A program made the translations under genes and the position numbers. Below, piece by piece: positions 25,751-34,107 of a stretch of DNA of 55,711 bases. Within the stretch, counting starts at the first letter, position 1. Each line of letters starts with the position of its first letter. The stretch spans positions 1-55,711 of the forward strand of contig CAMWMK010000011.1 in assembly GCA_947175295.1 (NCBI GenBank). Reading direction: 5' to 3'. The notes under the pieces were generated by a model. It did no database searches. It was not told the DNA's origin and saw only the letters and a program-made list of their open reading frames with translations. The DNA is from an uncultured Porphyromonadaceae bacterium. GTDB lineage: Bacteria > Bacteroidota > Bacteroidia > Bacteroidales > Muribaculaceae.

Positions 25751-27153
25751 TGCTTATAGACAGGATAAGATCGGGAGCGGAACTCAGTTTCGGGCAGCAG
25801 CTTAAGCTTACGGCGCAGCTGTCGTGGCCCGCCATGATGGCGCAGCTCTCGAGCATGATGATGCAATATATCGATGCGGCCATGGTAGGCCATCTCGGAG
25901 CCGACGCCTCTGCGTCGGTAGGACTGGTGTCTACGTCGCTCTGGCTTTTCTGGGGCATTTGTTCGGCAGTGACGATGGGCTTCTCCGTGCAGGTGGCCCA
26001 CAGCATCGGAGCATCCGACCATGCCCGCGGACGCCGCATCCTCAGGCAAAGCATAATAGCCTGCTTTCTCTTCAGCCTCGTGGTAGCGGCTGTAGGCGCG
26101 GCCATAGCGTGGCCCCTCCCCCACTGGCTCGGAGGGAAGGAGAACATCTGTCCTGACGCTTCGCTTTATTTCCTCGTATTCGTATTGGCGCTCCCTCTCT
26201 TCACGATGAACTATTTAGGAGGCGGCATGCTGCGCTGCAGCGGCAACATGAAGGTGCCTGGGGGACTCAACGTGATGATGTGCGTGCTCGACGTGATATT
26301 CAATTTCCTGCTCATTTTTCCGACAAGAACCATCGACTTGGGAGGAATGCAGCTGACCCTCCCGGGAGCGGGACTGGGAGTATTGGGAGCGGCGCTCGGA
26401 ACAGCGGCCGCCGAGATAATCACGGCCGGACTCATGATGTATTTCCTATGCTTCCGTCAGGAGGGTCTGGCTATAGCCAGGATAAAGGAGGATTCAAGTT
26501 TCAAGCCTACATGGGAGGTGCTTCGCAAGGCGCTGAAGGTGTCGGCGCCGATGACGCTGGAACACGTAGTGATCTGCGGAGCGCAGATTGCAGTGACAGT
26601 GATCGTGGCTCCGCTCGGAGTGATGGCCATAGCGGCCAACGCCTTCGCCGTGACTGCCGAGAGCCTATGCTATATGCCGGGCTACGGCATATCGGAAGCG
26701 GCTACTACGCTCGTAGGCCAGAGCTATGGCGCGAAGCGCAAGGACCTTGCAAAACGCTTCGGCTACATCACCACCGGCATGGGCATGCTTACCATGACGG
26801 CGATGGGAATAGTGATGTATATATTCGCAGCCGATGTCATGGCCCTGATGAGTCCGGTGAAGGACATCATCGACCTTGGAGCGGGAGCGTTGAGGATCGA
26901 GGCTTTCGCCGAGCCGATGTTCGCGGCTTCGATCGTAGCGTATGGCGTCATGATCGGCGTCGGCGACACGGTGCTTCCGGCGATAATGAACTTCAGCAGC
27001 ATATGGCTGGTGAGGGTGCCTCTGGCCGCCTGGCTGGCTCCCACGATGGGGCTTATGGGCGTATGGCTTGCGATGTGTATCGAGCTTTGTTTCCGCGGCG
27101 CCATATTCCTATGGCGCCTCATAAGCGGAGCTTGGCTGAAGAAAGGACTCTGA
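25750..27153 (+). CDS. MATE-family efflux transporter
   Basis: This 467-aa inner-membrane protein has 12 predicted helices in two related halves and the MATE features: QLSWPAMMAQLSSMMMQYIDAAMVG in helix 1 (quoted in part as PAMMAQL and MVGHLG), and YGISEAATTLVGQSYGA in the second half. MATE proteins export drugs or metabolites using Na+ or H+ gradients; the substrate is unknown. The ATG lies on the last base of the terminal repeat of MITE-like element 1, so the element has replaced the native leader, and perhaps the native start codon. The N-terminus still looks complete for the family. Confidence 0.9.
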   Translation: MLIDRIRSGAELSFGQQLKLTAQLSWPAMMAQLSSMMMQYIDAAMVGHLGADASASVGLVSTSLWLFWGICSAVTMGFSVQVAHSIGASDHARGRRILRQSIIACFLFSLVVAAVGAAIAWPLPHWLGGKENICPDASLYFLVFVLALPLFTMNYLGGGMLRCSGNMKVPGGLNVMMCVLDVIFNFLLIFPTRTIDLGGMQLTLPGAGLGVLGAALGTAAAEIITAGLMMYFLCFRQEGLAIARIKEDSSFKPTWEVLRKALKVSAPMTLEHVVICGAQIAVTVIVAPLGVMAIAANAFAVTAESLCYMPGYGISEAATTLVGQSYGAKRKDLAKRFGYITTGMGMLTMTAMGIVMYIFAADVMALMSPVKDIIDLGAGALRIEAFAEPMFAASIVAYGVMIGVGDTVLPAIMNFSSIWLVRVPLAAWLAPTMGLMGVWLAMCIELCFRGAIFLWRLISGAWLKKGL

Positions 27154-27156
27154 CTA

Positions 27157-27290
27157 TAATTCATAATTCATAATGCACAATGCATAATTAGCTACGCAGT
27201 TCATGTCGCGGGTAGGCGGCAAATCTGTCCTTATATGAATCAGGAGCGTAGCCGATTATGAATTATGCATTATGAATTATGCATTGCCTC
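27157..27290. repeat. Inverted-repeat element (ATG-rich family, long form)
   Basis: Left arm CATAATTCATAATGCA and CATAATtaGCTACGC; right arm GCGTAGCcgATTATG and TGCATTATGAATTATG. About 50 bp of unique sequence lies between. It shares arms and AGCTACGC with 7792-7841. It fills the gap between the MATE gene and the end of the 27298 gene. Confidence 0.6.
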
Positions 27291-27297
27291 TTGTGGA

Positions 27298-27873
27298 TTA
27301 TGCATTGAAGGAGTCGTCGATGATGGTGTCGTTGGTGCGCTGGGCCTTACGGTAGATGAGGATTACCACTATGCCGCCGATGATTCCGCCGATGACACCC
27401 CCAATCACTCCAGCCATGTTGAGTGCGTGGTCGGTCGCAAGCGGATCAGTTGCCGTGGCTAAGGCGTTGAGAAGAAGGATGATCCATATGATGGCGAGTG
27501 GAAAGCCTATGCAGACGTGGACCAATCGCTCCTTCTTCTGCCGGATGAGGAGTTTCCTCACTTCAAGCATCGTAAAGGTGCTGAAAACCTTCGGTGGGAT
27601 ACGGAAAGTACGGAGGTCTGCCACCGCATCAAGTATGGCCATGATTAGAAATGCGATGGCGAACCACTGGGAGATGTGGAAAAAAGCACATATCCCTGCA
27701 AATATCAGATATGTGACCGGAATCAGGATGAACTCCCACGTCACGAATTTATTGAGCCACGAGGCCCTCTGGCGCATTACGGTGCGTAGCAGACGGTCGT
27801 TGACGATCTGTTCCTTGTCGAGGTTGCGCTTGAGTTCGGCCATTTCCTGCTTTAGTATATCGAGTTGTTCCAT
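27298..27873 (-). CDS. Membrane protein co-encoded with the ECF sigma factor
   Basis: This 191-aa protein starts with a charged coiled-coil-like helix (about 1-38, MEQLDILKQEMAELKRNLDK). Four hydrophobic segments follow, near 45-65, 68-85, 118-140 and 148-172; the last is glycine-rich (GGVIGGIIGGIVV). It begins 71 nt after the sigma-factor gene on the same strand. Small membrane proteins of this kind commonly follow ECF sigma genes in Bacteroidales, and a role in controlling the sigma factor is possible. No anti-sigma motif is visible, so function is unassigned. Confidence 0.65.
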   Translation of the reverse strand: MEQLDILKQEMAELKRNLDKEQIVNDRLLRTVMRQRASWLNKFVTWEFILIPVTYLIFAGICAFFHISQWFAIAFLIMAILDAVADLRTFRIPPKVFSTFTMLEVRKLLIRQKKERLVHVCIGFPLAIIWIILLLNALATATDPLATDHALNMAGVIGGVIGGIIGGIVVILIYRKAQRTNDTIIDDSFNA

Positions 27874-27944
27874 TTTCAGATATGTTTTGGAGGTTAGTGG
27901 TTAGGAGAAACCATTTAAACTTTTTAAACCATTTAAACCTATTG

Positions 27945-28415
27945 TTAGAGTGATTTCAGTTTTTCCTTGATGCGTACGAGCCGGACGCCTACAGCCTTAG
28001 GCGATATGCCTACGATGGCGGCGATTTCGTCGTAAGACATGTCTTCGAGCCATAGCAGCACTATCGCCCTGTCGAAAGGCTCGAGGGCGGCTATGCGGTC
28101 GTGGAGCATGCGGGCCTGCTTCGAGGCCGGTGAGTCCGGGGCTATCGAGTCGGAAGAGAATTCGAGGGAGACGGTAGGCACCTTCTTCTTCCGCTTATAT
28201 GAGATGCATGTGTTCATGCTCACCCGGTAGACCCATGAGCGTATGCTTGCATCGCCCCTGAAAGAGTCGAGTCCCTGCCAAAGGCTTATCAGTACTTCCT
28301 GAAACAGATCGTCGGCCTCCGGTTTGGTTTCGGTAAACATATAGCAGACCGAGTAGATGGTGCTTTTATGCTCCATCACGAGACGTTCGAAATCCAAGGT
28401 CTGATCTTTTTTCAT
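27945..28415 (-). CDS. ECF-type RNA polymerase sigma factor
   Basis: This 156-aa protein has the two ECF domains. Region 2 spans about 9-75 (YSVCYMFTETKPEADDLFQEV, quoted in part as DDLFQEV, then FRGDASIRSWVYRVSMN). Region 4 spans about 105-155, with helix-turn-helix MSYDEIAAIVGISPKAVGVRL. It would direct transcription of a small regulon. It is the first gene of a pair with the 27298 membrane protein. MITE-like element 2 ends 27 bp upstream of its start, so its promoter lies in or beyond that element. Confidence 0.92.
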   Translation of the reverse strand: MKKDQTLDFERLVMEHKSTIYSVCYMFTETKPEADDLFQEVLISLWQGLDSFRGDASIRSWVYRVSMNTCISYKRKKKVPTVSLEFSSDSIAPDSPASKQARMLHDRIAALEPFDRAIVLLWLEDMSYDEIAAIVGISPKAVGVRLVRIKEKLKSL

Positions 28416-28442
28416 TTAACTGTGAAATAAAATTATTTTTTT

Positions 28443-28524
28443 TAAGTAGCTCGCAAAAATTAATTATATGATTTTCCAGACTACTTTGTATTAATATTAT
28501 CGTTTAATTTTTGTGAGCTACTTA
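28443..28524. mobile_element. MITE-like element 2 (82 bp)
   Basis: Inverted repeats TAAGTAGCTCGCAAAAATTAA (28443-28463) and its near-complement (28504-28524) match at 20 of 21 positions. They are the same family as element 1, and the right ends share TCGTTTAATTTTTGT inward. No coding capacity. Confidence 0.65.
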
Positions 28525-28552
28525 TTAGACGCTGAAGGCCTACGAAAAACTA

Positions 28553-28579
28553 CAAAAAAAAGCAGCCCGATGGACTGCT
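28553..28579 (-). terminator. Intrinsic terminator after coaE
   Basis: Minus strand: AGCAGTCC-ATC-GGGCTGCT followed by a run of eight T. It ends the GH140-tyrA-coaE direction. Confidence 0.8.
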
Positions 28580-28619
28580 CTCGGCATTGCACCCGACATC
28601 TTCAGACGTTGCCGTGCGT

Positions 28620-29186
28620 TTAAAGGGTCAGGAGAGGCACAGTTCCGGAATTATCGATGATCCGGACCGGTATGCCGGAAGCCATGACAAGCCGCTCCTC
28701 TTCACGCTGGGAGCGGATTCGGGAGCGTATGGCATCCTCCGACAATGAGTCGCGCTGCATGACGCGCTCTACCCTCACTTCTTCCGAAGCGGTGACAAGC
28801 CATATCTCGCCGCACATCGCGGCGAGGCCCGACGACGCGAGTATGGCGCTCTCCACAAAACATCTTTCGCGCCCTTCAGCCATACATAGGGAATGCCATC
28901 TCTCCACGTCCTCCCTTACAAGACGATGCACGAGGGAATTAAGCCACAAGCGCTCCTCATCGCTTGAGAACACGCGCCGCGAAAGTTCCGGGCGGCAGAT
29001 GGGTCCGCCAGCCGGACACACATCATCCCCATACCGCCCGTTGAGGGCTGTCAGCACTTCCTCCGACGAGTCCATAATGCGTTTGGCCTCGAGGTCGCAG
29101 TCGTAGACAGCATCACCCCTTAGCCTCAATATGCGACTCACCACTGATTTTCCACTTCCTATCCCTCCGCAGATTCCTGTCATCAT
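28620..29186 (-). CDS. coaE: Dephospho-CoA kinase
   Basis: This 188-aa kinase makes coenzyme A by phosphorylating the 3' hydroxyl of dephospho-CoA. The P-loop GGIGSGKS is at residues 8-15, DCDLEAKRIM follows, and the lid region carries RVMQRD. Length is typical (about 190-200). It lies 21 nt after tyrA and is followed by a good intrinsic terminator. Confidence 0.9.
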   Translation of the reverse strand: MMTGICGGIGSGKSVVSRILRLRGDAVYDCDLEAKRIMDSSEEVLTALNGRYGDDVCPAGGPICRPELSRRVFSSDEERLWLNSLVHRLVREDVERWHSLCMAEGRERCFVESAILASSGLAAMCGEIWLVTASEEVRVERVMQRDSLSEDAIRSRIRSQREEERLVMASGIPVRIIDNSGTVPLLTL

Positions 29187-29207
29187 GGCATAAGTTTTTT
29201 TGGAGTG

Positions 29208-29981
29208 TTACAGCAGGTTTTTGCGTACGCGGTCGAGGAAAAGCTTCATTGCCTCCGAATCGCGGCGGTCGATGATGGCCTTGAGTTCCGTGAGGTTTTC
29301 CTGGATGCGGTCAAGCTGGCCGGAGGTATGGGGGTTGAAGAGTATCTCGGTCAGCAGGTAGTCGTCCTCCCCCATCAGGCCGTGGGCAATGGCCATGTGG
29401 CGCTTGAAGGTGGTGCCCGGAGCGTCCTGATGCTTCATGACGCTGCCGAAGACGAGTGTGGAGGTGAAGGGAATCGAGAGGGAGTAGGCTATAGTCTCGT
29501 CGTGCTCGGCGAAAGTATAGTCTTCGATATGCAGGCGCAGTTTCCTATAAAGCGCGCGGAAGAATTCACGCCCCTCCTCATCGCCCTCCTTTATGATGAT
29601 GGCGTTTTCGTTGGCAAGGTTGCTGAGCGAGGCGAATGTGGGTCCGAACATGGGATGTGTCGATACGAACCTATAGCCCTTTTCGGCATAGAATTCGGGA
29701 AGGCCTGTCTTCACGCTGGCAATGTCGCTGAGTATGGCGGTCTTCGGAATGAAGGGAAGCACTTTCTCAAATGCCTGGATGGTGTATTTCACCGTAGCGG
29801 CATTGATGACGAGGTCGGGGCGGAATGGCTCGGTCTCTTCCGGTGTCATGAAGCGCTGTACGTTGAATGTGAACTTCAGGCGGTCCGGATTCGGGTCGTA
29901 GATGGCGACTTCGTGGTCGAAGCTGAGGAGGTCGCAGAAGAAGGAGCCCATCTTTCCGGCTCCGAGTATGAGGATTTTCAT
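29208..29981 (-). CDS. tyrA: Prephenate dehydrogenase (TyrA-type)
   Basis: This 257-aa NAD(P)-dependent enzyme converts prephenate to 4-hydroxyphenylpyruvate for tyrosine. The nucleotide-binding motif GAGKMG is at residues 7-12, with an acidic end to strand 2 (IYDPN). STHPMFGPTFA is the typical substrate-binding stretch, and the helical dimerisation domain follows. I start it at 29981 because MKILILGAGKMG is the normal N-terminus; an upstream in-frame ATG at 30038 would add 19 unrelated residues. No chorismate mutase domain is fused. Confidence 0.88.
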   Translation of the reverse strand: MKILILGAGKMGSFFCDLLSFDHEVAIYDPNPDRLKFTFNVQRFMTPEETEPFRPDLVINAATVKYTIQAFEKVLPFIPKTAILSDIASVKTGLPEFYAEKGYRFVSTHPMFGPTFASLSNLANENAIIIKEGDEEGREFFRALYRKLRLHIEDYTFAEHDETIAYSLSIPFTSTLVFGSVMKHQDAPGTTFKRHMAIAHGLMGEDDYLLTEILFNPHTSGQLDRIQENLTELKAIIDRRDSEAMKLFLDRVRKNLL

Positions 29982-30045
29982 TTTCGTTGTAATTATCAGA
30001 GGGTTCGGGCTTCGGGCTTCGGACTGCGTCCTCAGCACAGTGGGT

Positions 30046-31509
30046 TCATTCGGTGAGGTCTTTGATTTCCTCGGCTTTCTTTTCGGGTATCTCCCTCATG
30101 TCGGGAGTGAGATATCCGCGAGAGGCATCGAAGGCGATCAGCACCATATCTTTTCCTGCCTCCGGGTCATGGCTCAATGTCCTTTCTTCTGTCTTGCCGA
30201 GATATGTCAGTGAGCCGTCGGTCGGATCCATAGTCCATACATCCTTCTCCTTGCCGGAGATACGGCTCAGGTCAAGCTTCATCGGGCGTCCGGTGTGGTT
30301 GTAGGCGAATAGGTAGTCTTTGCCGCGGGTAGCTATTATCCGGTCGTATTTCTCTCCGTTATCGAGGATGATGTCCTGGTCTGCGATCCTGTCGAAATAT
30401 GGGAAGGCGAGCATGAGCCGTTTGAGGTGTTTCATCTGTCGGCGCCCCGGATCGTCGATGGCTACATACCATGGTTTCGCGATGCCGTCGGCGAAATAGG
30501 CTCCCGGCAGGCCGGGGCGGATAAACTGCATTATGTTGTTGTGGCCATAGGTATGTCCGCAAGATCCGGCGAATACCGACCAATAGGCGTAGCGGCGCAC
30601 ATCCTTATCGTTCCATAGCGGCTCGTCGGCTCCGTGGAGACCCTGCGGGATATTCTCATAGCTTGGTTCGCCGTCAAGGACCGGCTTTACCGGCGTGTGC
30701 TTACGCACGGAGTCGACATACATCCATGAGTCTTCCTCCGTATTGTCAGGAATCGGATAGTCTTTATTGCCCATGCGCTGGCCGTAGCGTCGATGACCGC
30801 TCTGAAACATGTGGAAGTCAAGCCAGTCGCGGTCGGCAAACCAACGGGCGGAAGTGGTGCGGCCACGCGGGTGGAATGTCATCAGATGGCCGGGGTCATT
30901 GGCCTTGATGCTGCGTGCCAGTGCGTCCCAGACTTCCGTCTTCACATCTCCCTGGATGTCGCCACCGATTATCCAGATGATGTTGGGCCTGTCTTTGTAT
31001 CGGTTGGCGAGGAATCTGCCGTATTCCCGTGCCTGCTCCTCGCTGAGAAGTCCACCTTTTACAAGGCCGCCCCAGATACATACCATTCCGACGTAGATGC
31101 CGTTGCGTCCGGCAGTGTCGACGATATGGTCCATATGCTCCCAGTAGCCGTATTCTCCGGGTCGTGAGGCCACTGCGAGGTTCCATCCGTCGGGATTGGA
31201 CATCGCGCCGTAGCGGTTGAACGACGGTACTCCGTTGAGCACCTGGACCTGGACCACGTTGTAGCCCTCCCGGGCTGTCTGCTCAAGATAGTGCTGGGCT
31301 TCGTCGCGGTCAAGACGTTGCGGCAGGAGCCAGCCCGTGTCGCCGAGCCAGAAGAATGGAGTGCCGTCGGAATGCTGAAGGTAAAGGCCGTTATCGGCTA
31401 CCTTAAGGTCGCCGTGGCTCCATGGCCGTTCGGCCGCGGCGCCTTTGTCCGGACAGACTGCTATCAGGCATAAGAGGACGATAAGACTCAGTAATCTCGG
31501 AATTGTCAT
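30046..31509 (-). CDS. GH140-like glycoside hydrolase (DUF4038 / putative collagen-binding C-terminus)
   Basis: This 487-aa exported enzyme begins with a signal peptide (MTIPRLLSLIVLLCLIAVCP...AAA). The barrel has the DUF4038 pattern: DGTPFFWLGDTGWLLPQRL, EGYNVVQVQVLNG, IIWIIGGDIQGD, SYENIPQGLHG and GHTYGHNNIMQF. A C-terminal beta domain follows, of the putative collagen-binding type (YLFAYNHTGRPMKLDLSRISG, quoted in part). Known GH140 members remove apiose from rhamnogalacturonan II in pectin. The ATG at 31596 is in frame, but 31509 gives the signal peptide. It fits the pectin theme of the locus to its right. Specific activity is inferred. Confidence 0.82.
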   Translation of the reverse strand: MTIPRLLSLIVLLCLIAVCPDKGAAAERPWSHGDLKVADNGLYLQHSDGTPFFWLGDTGWLLPQRLDRDEAQHYLEQTAREGYNVVQVQVLNGVPSFNRYGAMSNPDGWNLAVASRPGEYGYWEHMDHIVDTAGRNGIYVGMVCIWGGLVKGGLLSEEQAREYGRFLANRYKDRPNIIWIIGGDIQGDVKTEVWDALARSIKANDPGHLMTFHPRGRTTSARWFADRDWLDFHMFQSGHRRYGQRMGNKDYPIPDNTEEDSWMYVDSVRKHTPVKPVLDGEPSYENIPQGLHGADEPLWNDKDVRRYAYWSVFAGSCGHTYGHNNIMQFIRPGLPGAYFADGIAKPWYVAIDDPGRRQMKHLKRLMLAFPYFDRIADQDIILDNGEKYDRIIATRGKDYLFAYNHTGRPMKLDLSRISGKEKDVWTMDPTDGSLTYLGKTEERTLSHDPEAGKDMVLIAFDASRGYLTPDMREIPEKKAEEIKDLTE

Positions 31510-31545
31510 GAGTATAATGAATATGTAAAATGAGTAAAAATAGGG

Positions 31546-31613
31546 CCTAATCCAAAATTTCAATGGAATTTTTGGATTATAATCCAAAATTTTCATTGAA
31601 ATTTTGGATTAGG
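31546..31613. repeat. 68-bp near-perfect palindrome with four nested copies
   Basis: Outer arms of 20 bp are exact complements (CCTAATCCAAAATTTCAATG and its reverse complement), and the inner 28 bp form a second AATCCAAAA palindrome. It overlaps the stop codon of the FNT gene. Confidence 0.8.
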
Positions 31614-32205
31614 ACTGTTTCAGCTGATCGGCGAATCGGTATAGGTTGCAGCCGATGTAGTTGCCGGGGACTATTACGATGTAGAAGAGGAGGACTTCGA
31701 GAAGGTTATCAAGCAGGAACTCCCGCGAGCAGCTGCTGATGTAGAAGGCGTCGGCCACGCAGTGAGGGAAACCGCACATTATGAAGACGGGCACTCCGAA
31801 GAGAAGGGGCCACCAGTTGCCGCCGTATGCGCCCCTGACGGCCGTAGTCATTATGAAACCGCAGCCGATCGAGAGTACCCCGCAGCGAAGCGCGCCCTTC
31901 GCGATCCTTGCGGTTATTATGCCTTCCGCCGCCTCTGTGACCGCACCGCCGGAGACGACAGCCGCCACCGCCATGCAGCCGATGAAGTTGAAGAAAAGCA
32001 CTGTCAGGAGTCTGTTGTGGCCATTCCGCCATACTTTGTGGGCCATCCCGGTGAAGAGCCAGAATCCCTGCGAGACGACGGCAAGGAGGCCGAAAGCAAA
32101 CAGCACGGCCCCGAGGATTCCGCCCCCCACATTCAGATTGACAAACCCGGCGATACCGATCGCCATTCCGGCCAGTATGGCCTTGAAAATTTCATTTATC
32201 CGCAT
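31609..32205 (-). CDS. Formate/nitrite transporter (FNT) family channel
   Basis: This 198-aa membrane protein has six hydrophobic segments and the FNT pattern: FKAILAGMAIGIAGFVNL at the N-terminus, NFIGC in the middle, MCGFPHCVADAFY in place of the usual FEHCVANMF, and PGNYIGC near the end. FNT pentamers pass small monovalent acids such as formate, nitrite or hydrosulfide. It is shorter than the usual 250-280 residues. The ATG at 32205 is preferred to a TTG at 32232, which would coincide with the predicted transcript start from TAACTTTG (32244-32237). Confidence 0.8.
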   Translation of the reverse strand: MRINEIFKAILAGMAIGIAGFVNLNVGGGILGAVLFAFGLLAVVSQGFWLFTGMAHKVWRNGHNRLLTVLFFNFIGCMAVAAVVSGGAVTEAAEGIITARIAKGALRCGVLSIGCGFIMTTAVRGAYGGNWWPLLFGVPVFIMCGFPHCVADAFYISSCSREFLLDNLLEVLLFYIVIVPGNYIGCNLYRFADQLKQS

Positions 32206-32320
32206 TTCAGATATCTTTACATTTCTTATCAAACTGCAAAGTTAATCAAAAATTATCATACCCGGAAATCCATATCGGATTTCCCGCTTCAGAAAAAAAG
32301 CCTGTAGCCTCCAACGATAA

Positions 32321-32363
32321 GAAAAAAGAAAAGAGGCGACTCCCAAAACCGGAAACGCCTCTT
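32321..32363 (-). terminator. Intrinsic terminator after the pectin-type operon
   Basis: Stem AAGAGGCG (32363-32356, minus strand) with CGCCTCTT (32338-32331), followed on the minus strand by TTCTTTTTTC. Confidence 0.75.
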
Positions 32364-32385
32364 TACAGGTTATCTTGTCAGTAGG

Positions 32386-34086
32386 TTATCTTGCCACACG
32401 CCAGCGGGGGTCGCCGGCCTCTGCGCATTCCAATGTACCGCTCTTGAAGGTATAGTCACCCTTCTCCGGATTCACCCAAAGGTCTTTGATGCCTTCCTTC
32501 ATGGTCTTCCAGTCGCCGAGGGGGTTCTGCACCTCACCGGTGTCGGCGTTAGTAGCCCACTCGAAGTCGCTTGCCACATAGATATTGGCGAAAGCTGCGG
32601 TCACTCCGGCATTGAATGTAGCGCCCTTGGCTGTCTTACCGGGGAAGTTACCGCCGATCACACAGTTGGTCATGCTGAAAGAAAGATTCTCGCAGCAACC
32701 ATCGCGCTTGAAGAGGAAGAGCTCACCGTTGCCTGCATAAGCGAACGTACAGTTATCGATGATCACCTCGTCGATGTTGGTGTTGTCGCGGTTGTTAGCG
32801 CGAATCACACCCTCAATGTTAGACAGAGTGGAGTTGGTGATCTTGATGCTTCCGATCGAAGTGTTAGCATTGTCGAGGTGAACGAGCTTGTAGCCGCCGA
32901 TTGAGTCGAGGATACAGTTGTTGAATACCAGGTTGTCGATACGCTGTTCGTCCTTACGGCTGCGGATGAATCCGCGCTGAGCCACTACTTCCACGTCCTC
33001 GAATACGAGGTTGCCGATATTGTAGAGGTCACCGTTGTTGAAGAAATAGCGTCCGCCGAAGTTCGAGCTCTTGTCGTCGGTCGGGAGACAGGTATACTTC
33101 AGGTTCTCGATGCGGATACTGGGGATATTTCCTTCAGCCGCCATACCGGAAGCCATGATGGTAGCCTTGCCGCTGAGCGACATACCTGTACGCATTGTCA
33201 GGCTCTTTGTGATCTTCAGTGTAGAAGGAGCGATGTAGGAAGTACCGCCCTTGAGAAGGAGGATAGCACCGTCGGGAAGGCTCTCGAAAAGCGAGGACTT
33301 CAGGGTATCGTTATCCTCCATACGGAGGTCGACCACGAGGTCGGGATTAGCAAACACTTCAGCAGCCTGAGTGCGGAAATCACGGCGACCGCGGTATTCG
33401 CCGTCAGCGCTGTAGGCTATCACGCGGAAGTCGGTCTCCGGCTGAAGAGCATAGATCTCAGCATAGGATGCGTTGAGGTCGTCTTCAGTGACAGTGTAGT
33501 AATATTCAGACTCGGCCTCTTCTCCCTCCGAGGAATTATGATGCCAGGGAGTGACGGTACCGTCGGCATTGATCAGGAAGACATTCATGTATGCGATGTC
33601 CACATCGTCGCCCTCGCTCCACTCGATCTTCGCTGCCGTGTCGATGGTGGTGTTGACAGTACGCAGCTTTGTGGGATAAGTGAGGGTTGTGTACTCAGTA
33701 GTATAGATACGGCTCTCCTTGGTAGCGCCAATGGCCTTGATGTTGACGCGGTAACGTTCGTCCCAATCAAGATTCTCGAAAGTATAGGGAGAATAGGGAG
33801 TAGCACCGGTGGGGTCCACATCTATAGTCACCACCCTCACATCCTCGTAGACGGTAGAGCCGTCTTCGGCTGGATTAGGAAGGGCACGCTGAAGGGTGAG
33901 TTCGTAAGACACTGCCTCCTTGATGCCCTGCCATGTGCACACGAGCGAATTCGCATTGACCGAAGTGGTCACGACGGGGCTGAAAAGACGCGGAGCCTCC
34001 AGATGTTCCTTGTCGTCGCACGACGAAAAAGCCACAGCTGTTCCGGCCATTATGAGCCCGCAAGCTATATATTTGAAAAGTTTCAT
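32386..34086 (-). CDS. Surface lipoprotein with fibronectin-like, DUF4957 and DUF5123-type domains
   Basis: This 566-aa lipoprotein (lipobox AFSSC, Cys23, followed by DDKE as in surface-exported lipoproteins) is the third gene after SusC and SusD. Two fibronectin-III-like modules come first (about 35-120 and 125-215; VCTWQGIKEAVSYELTL). A right-handed beta-helix follows, typical of DUF4957, from about 235 (LLKGGTSYIAPSTLKITKSL), and the C-terminal part resembles DUF5123. Such proteins accompany pectin loci and are thought to bind pectin at the surface. The ATG at 34086 gives the lipoprotein signal. An intrinsic terminator follows. Confidence 0.8.
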   Translation of the reverse strand: MKLFKYIACGLIMAGTAVAFSSCDDKEHLEAPRLFSPVVTTSVNANSLVCTWQGIKEAVSYELTLQRALPNPAEDGSTVYEDVRVVTIDVDPTGATPYSPYTFENLDWDERYRVNIKAIGATKESRIYTTEYTTLTYPTKLRTVNTTIDTAAKIEWSEGDDVDIAYMNVFLINADGTVTPWHHNSSEGEEAESEYYYTVTEDDLNASYAEIYALQPETDFRVIAYSADGEYRGRRDFRTQAAEVFANPDLVVDLRMEDNDTLKSSLFESLPDGAILLLKGGTSYIAPSTLKITKSLTMRTGMSLSGKATIMASGMAAEGNIPSIRIENLKYTCLPTDDKSSNFGGRYFFNNGDLYNIGNLVFEDVEVVAQRGFIRSRKDEQRIDNLVFNNCILDSIGGYKLVHLDNANTSIGSIKITNSTLSNIEGVIRANNRDNTNIDEVIIDNCTFAYAGNGELFLFKRDGCCENLSFSMTNCVIGGNFPGKTAKGATFNAGVTAAFANIYVASDFEWATNADTGEVQNPLGDWKTMKEGIKDLWVNPEKGDYTFKSGTLECAEAGDPRWRVAR

Positions 34087-34107
34087 GTTGTGTTTCTTTA
34101 TTACCAA

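Noticed and set aside
29205..30056. 283-codon plus-strand frame opposite tyrA
   Set aside because: Shadow of a clear prephenate dehydrogenase; no family resemblance.
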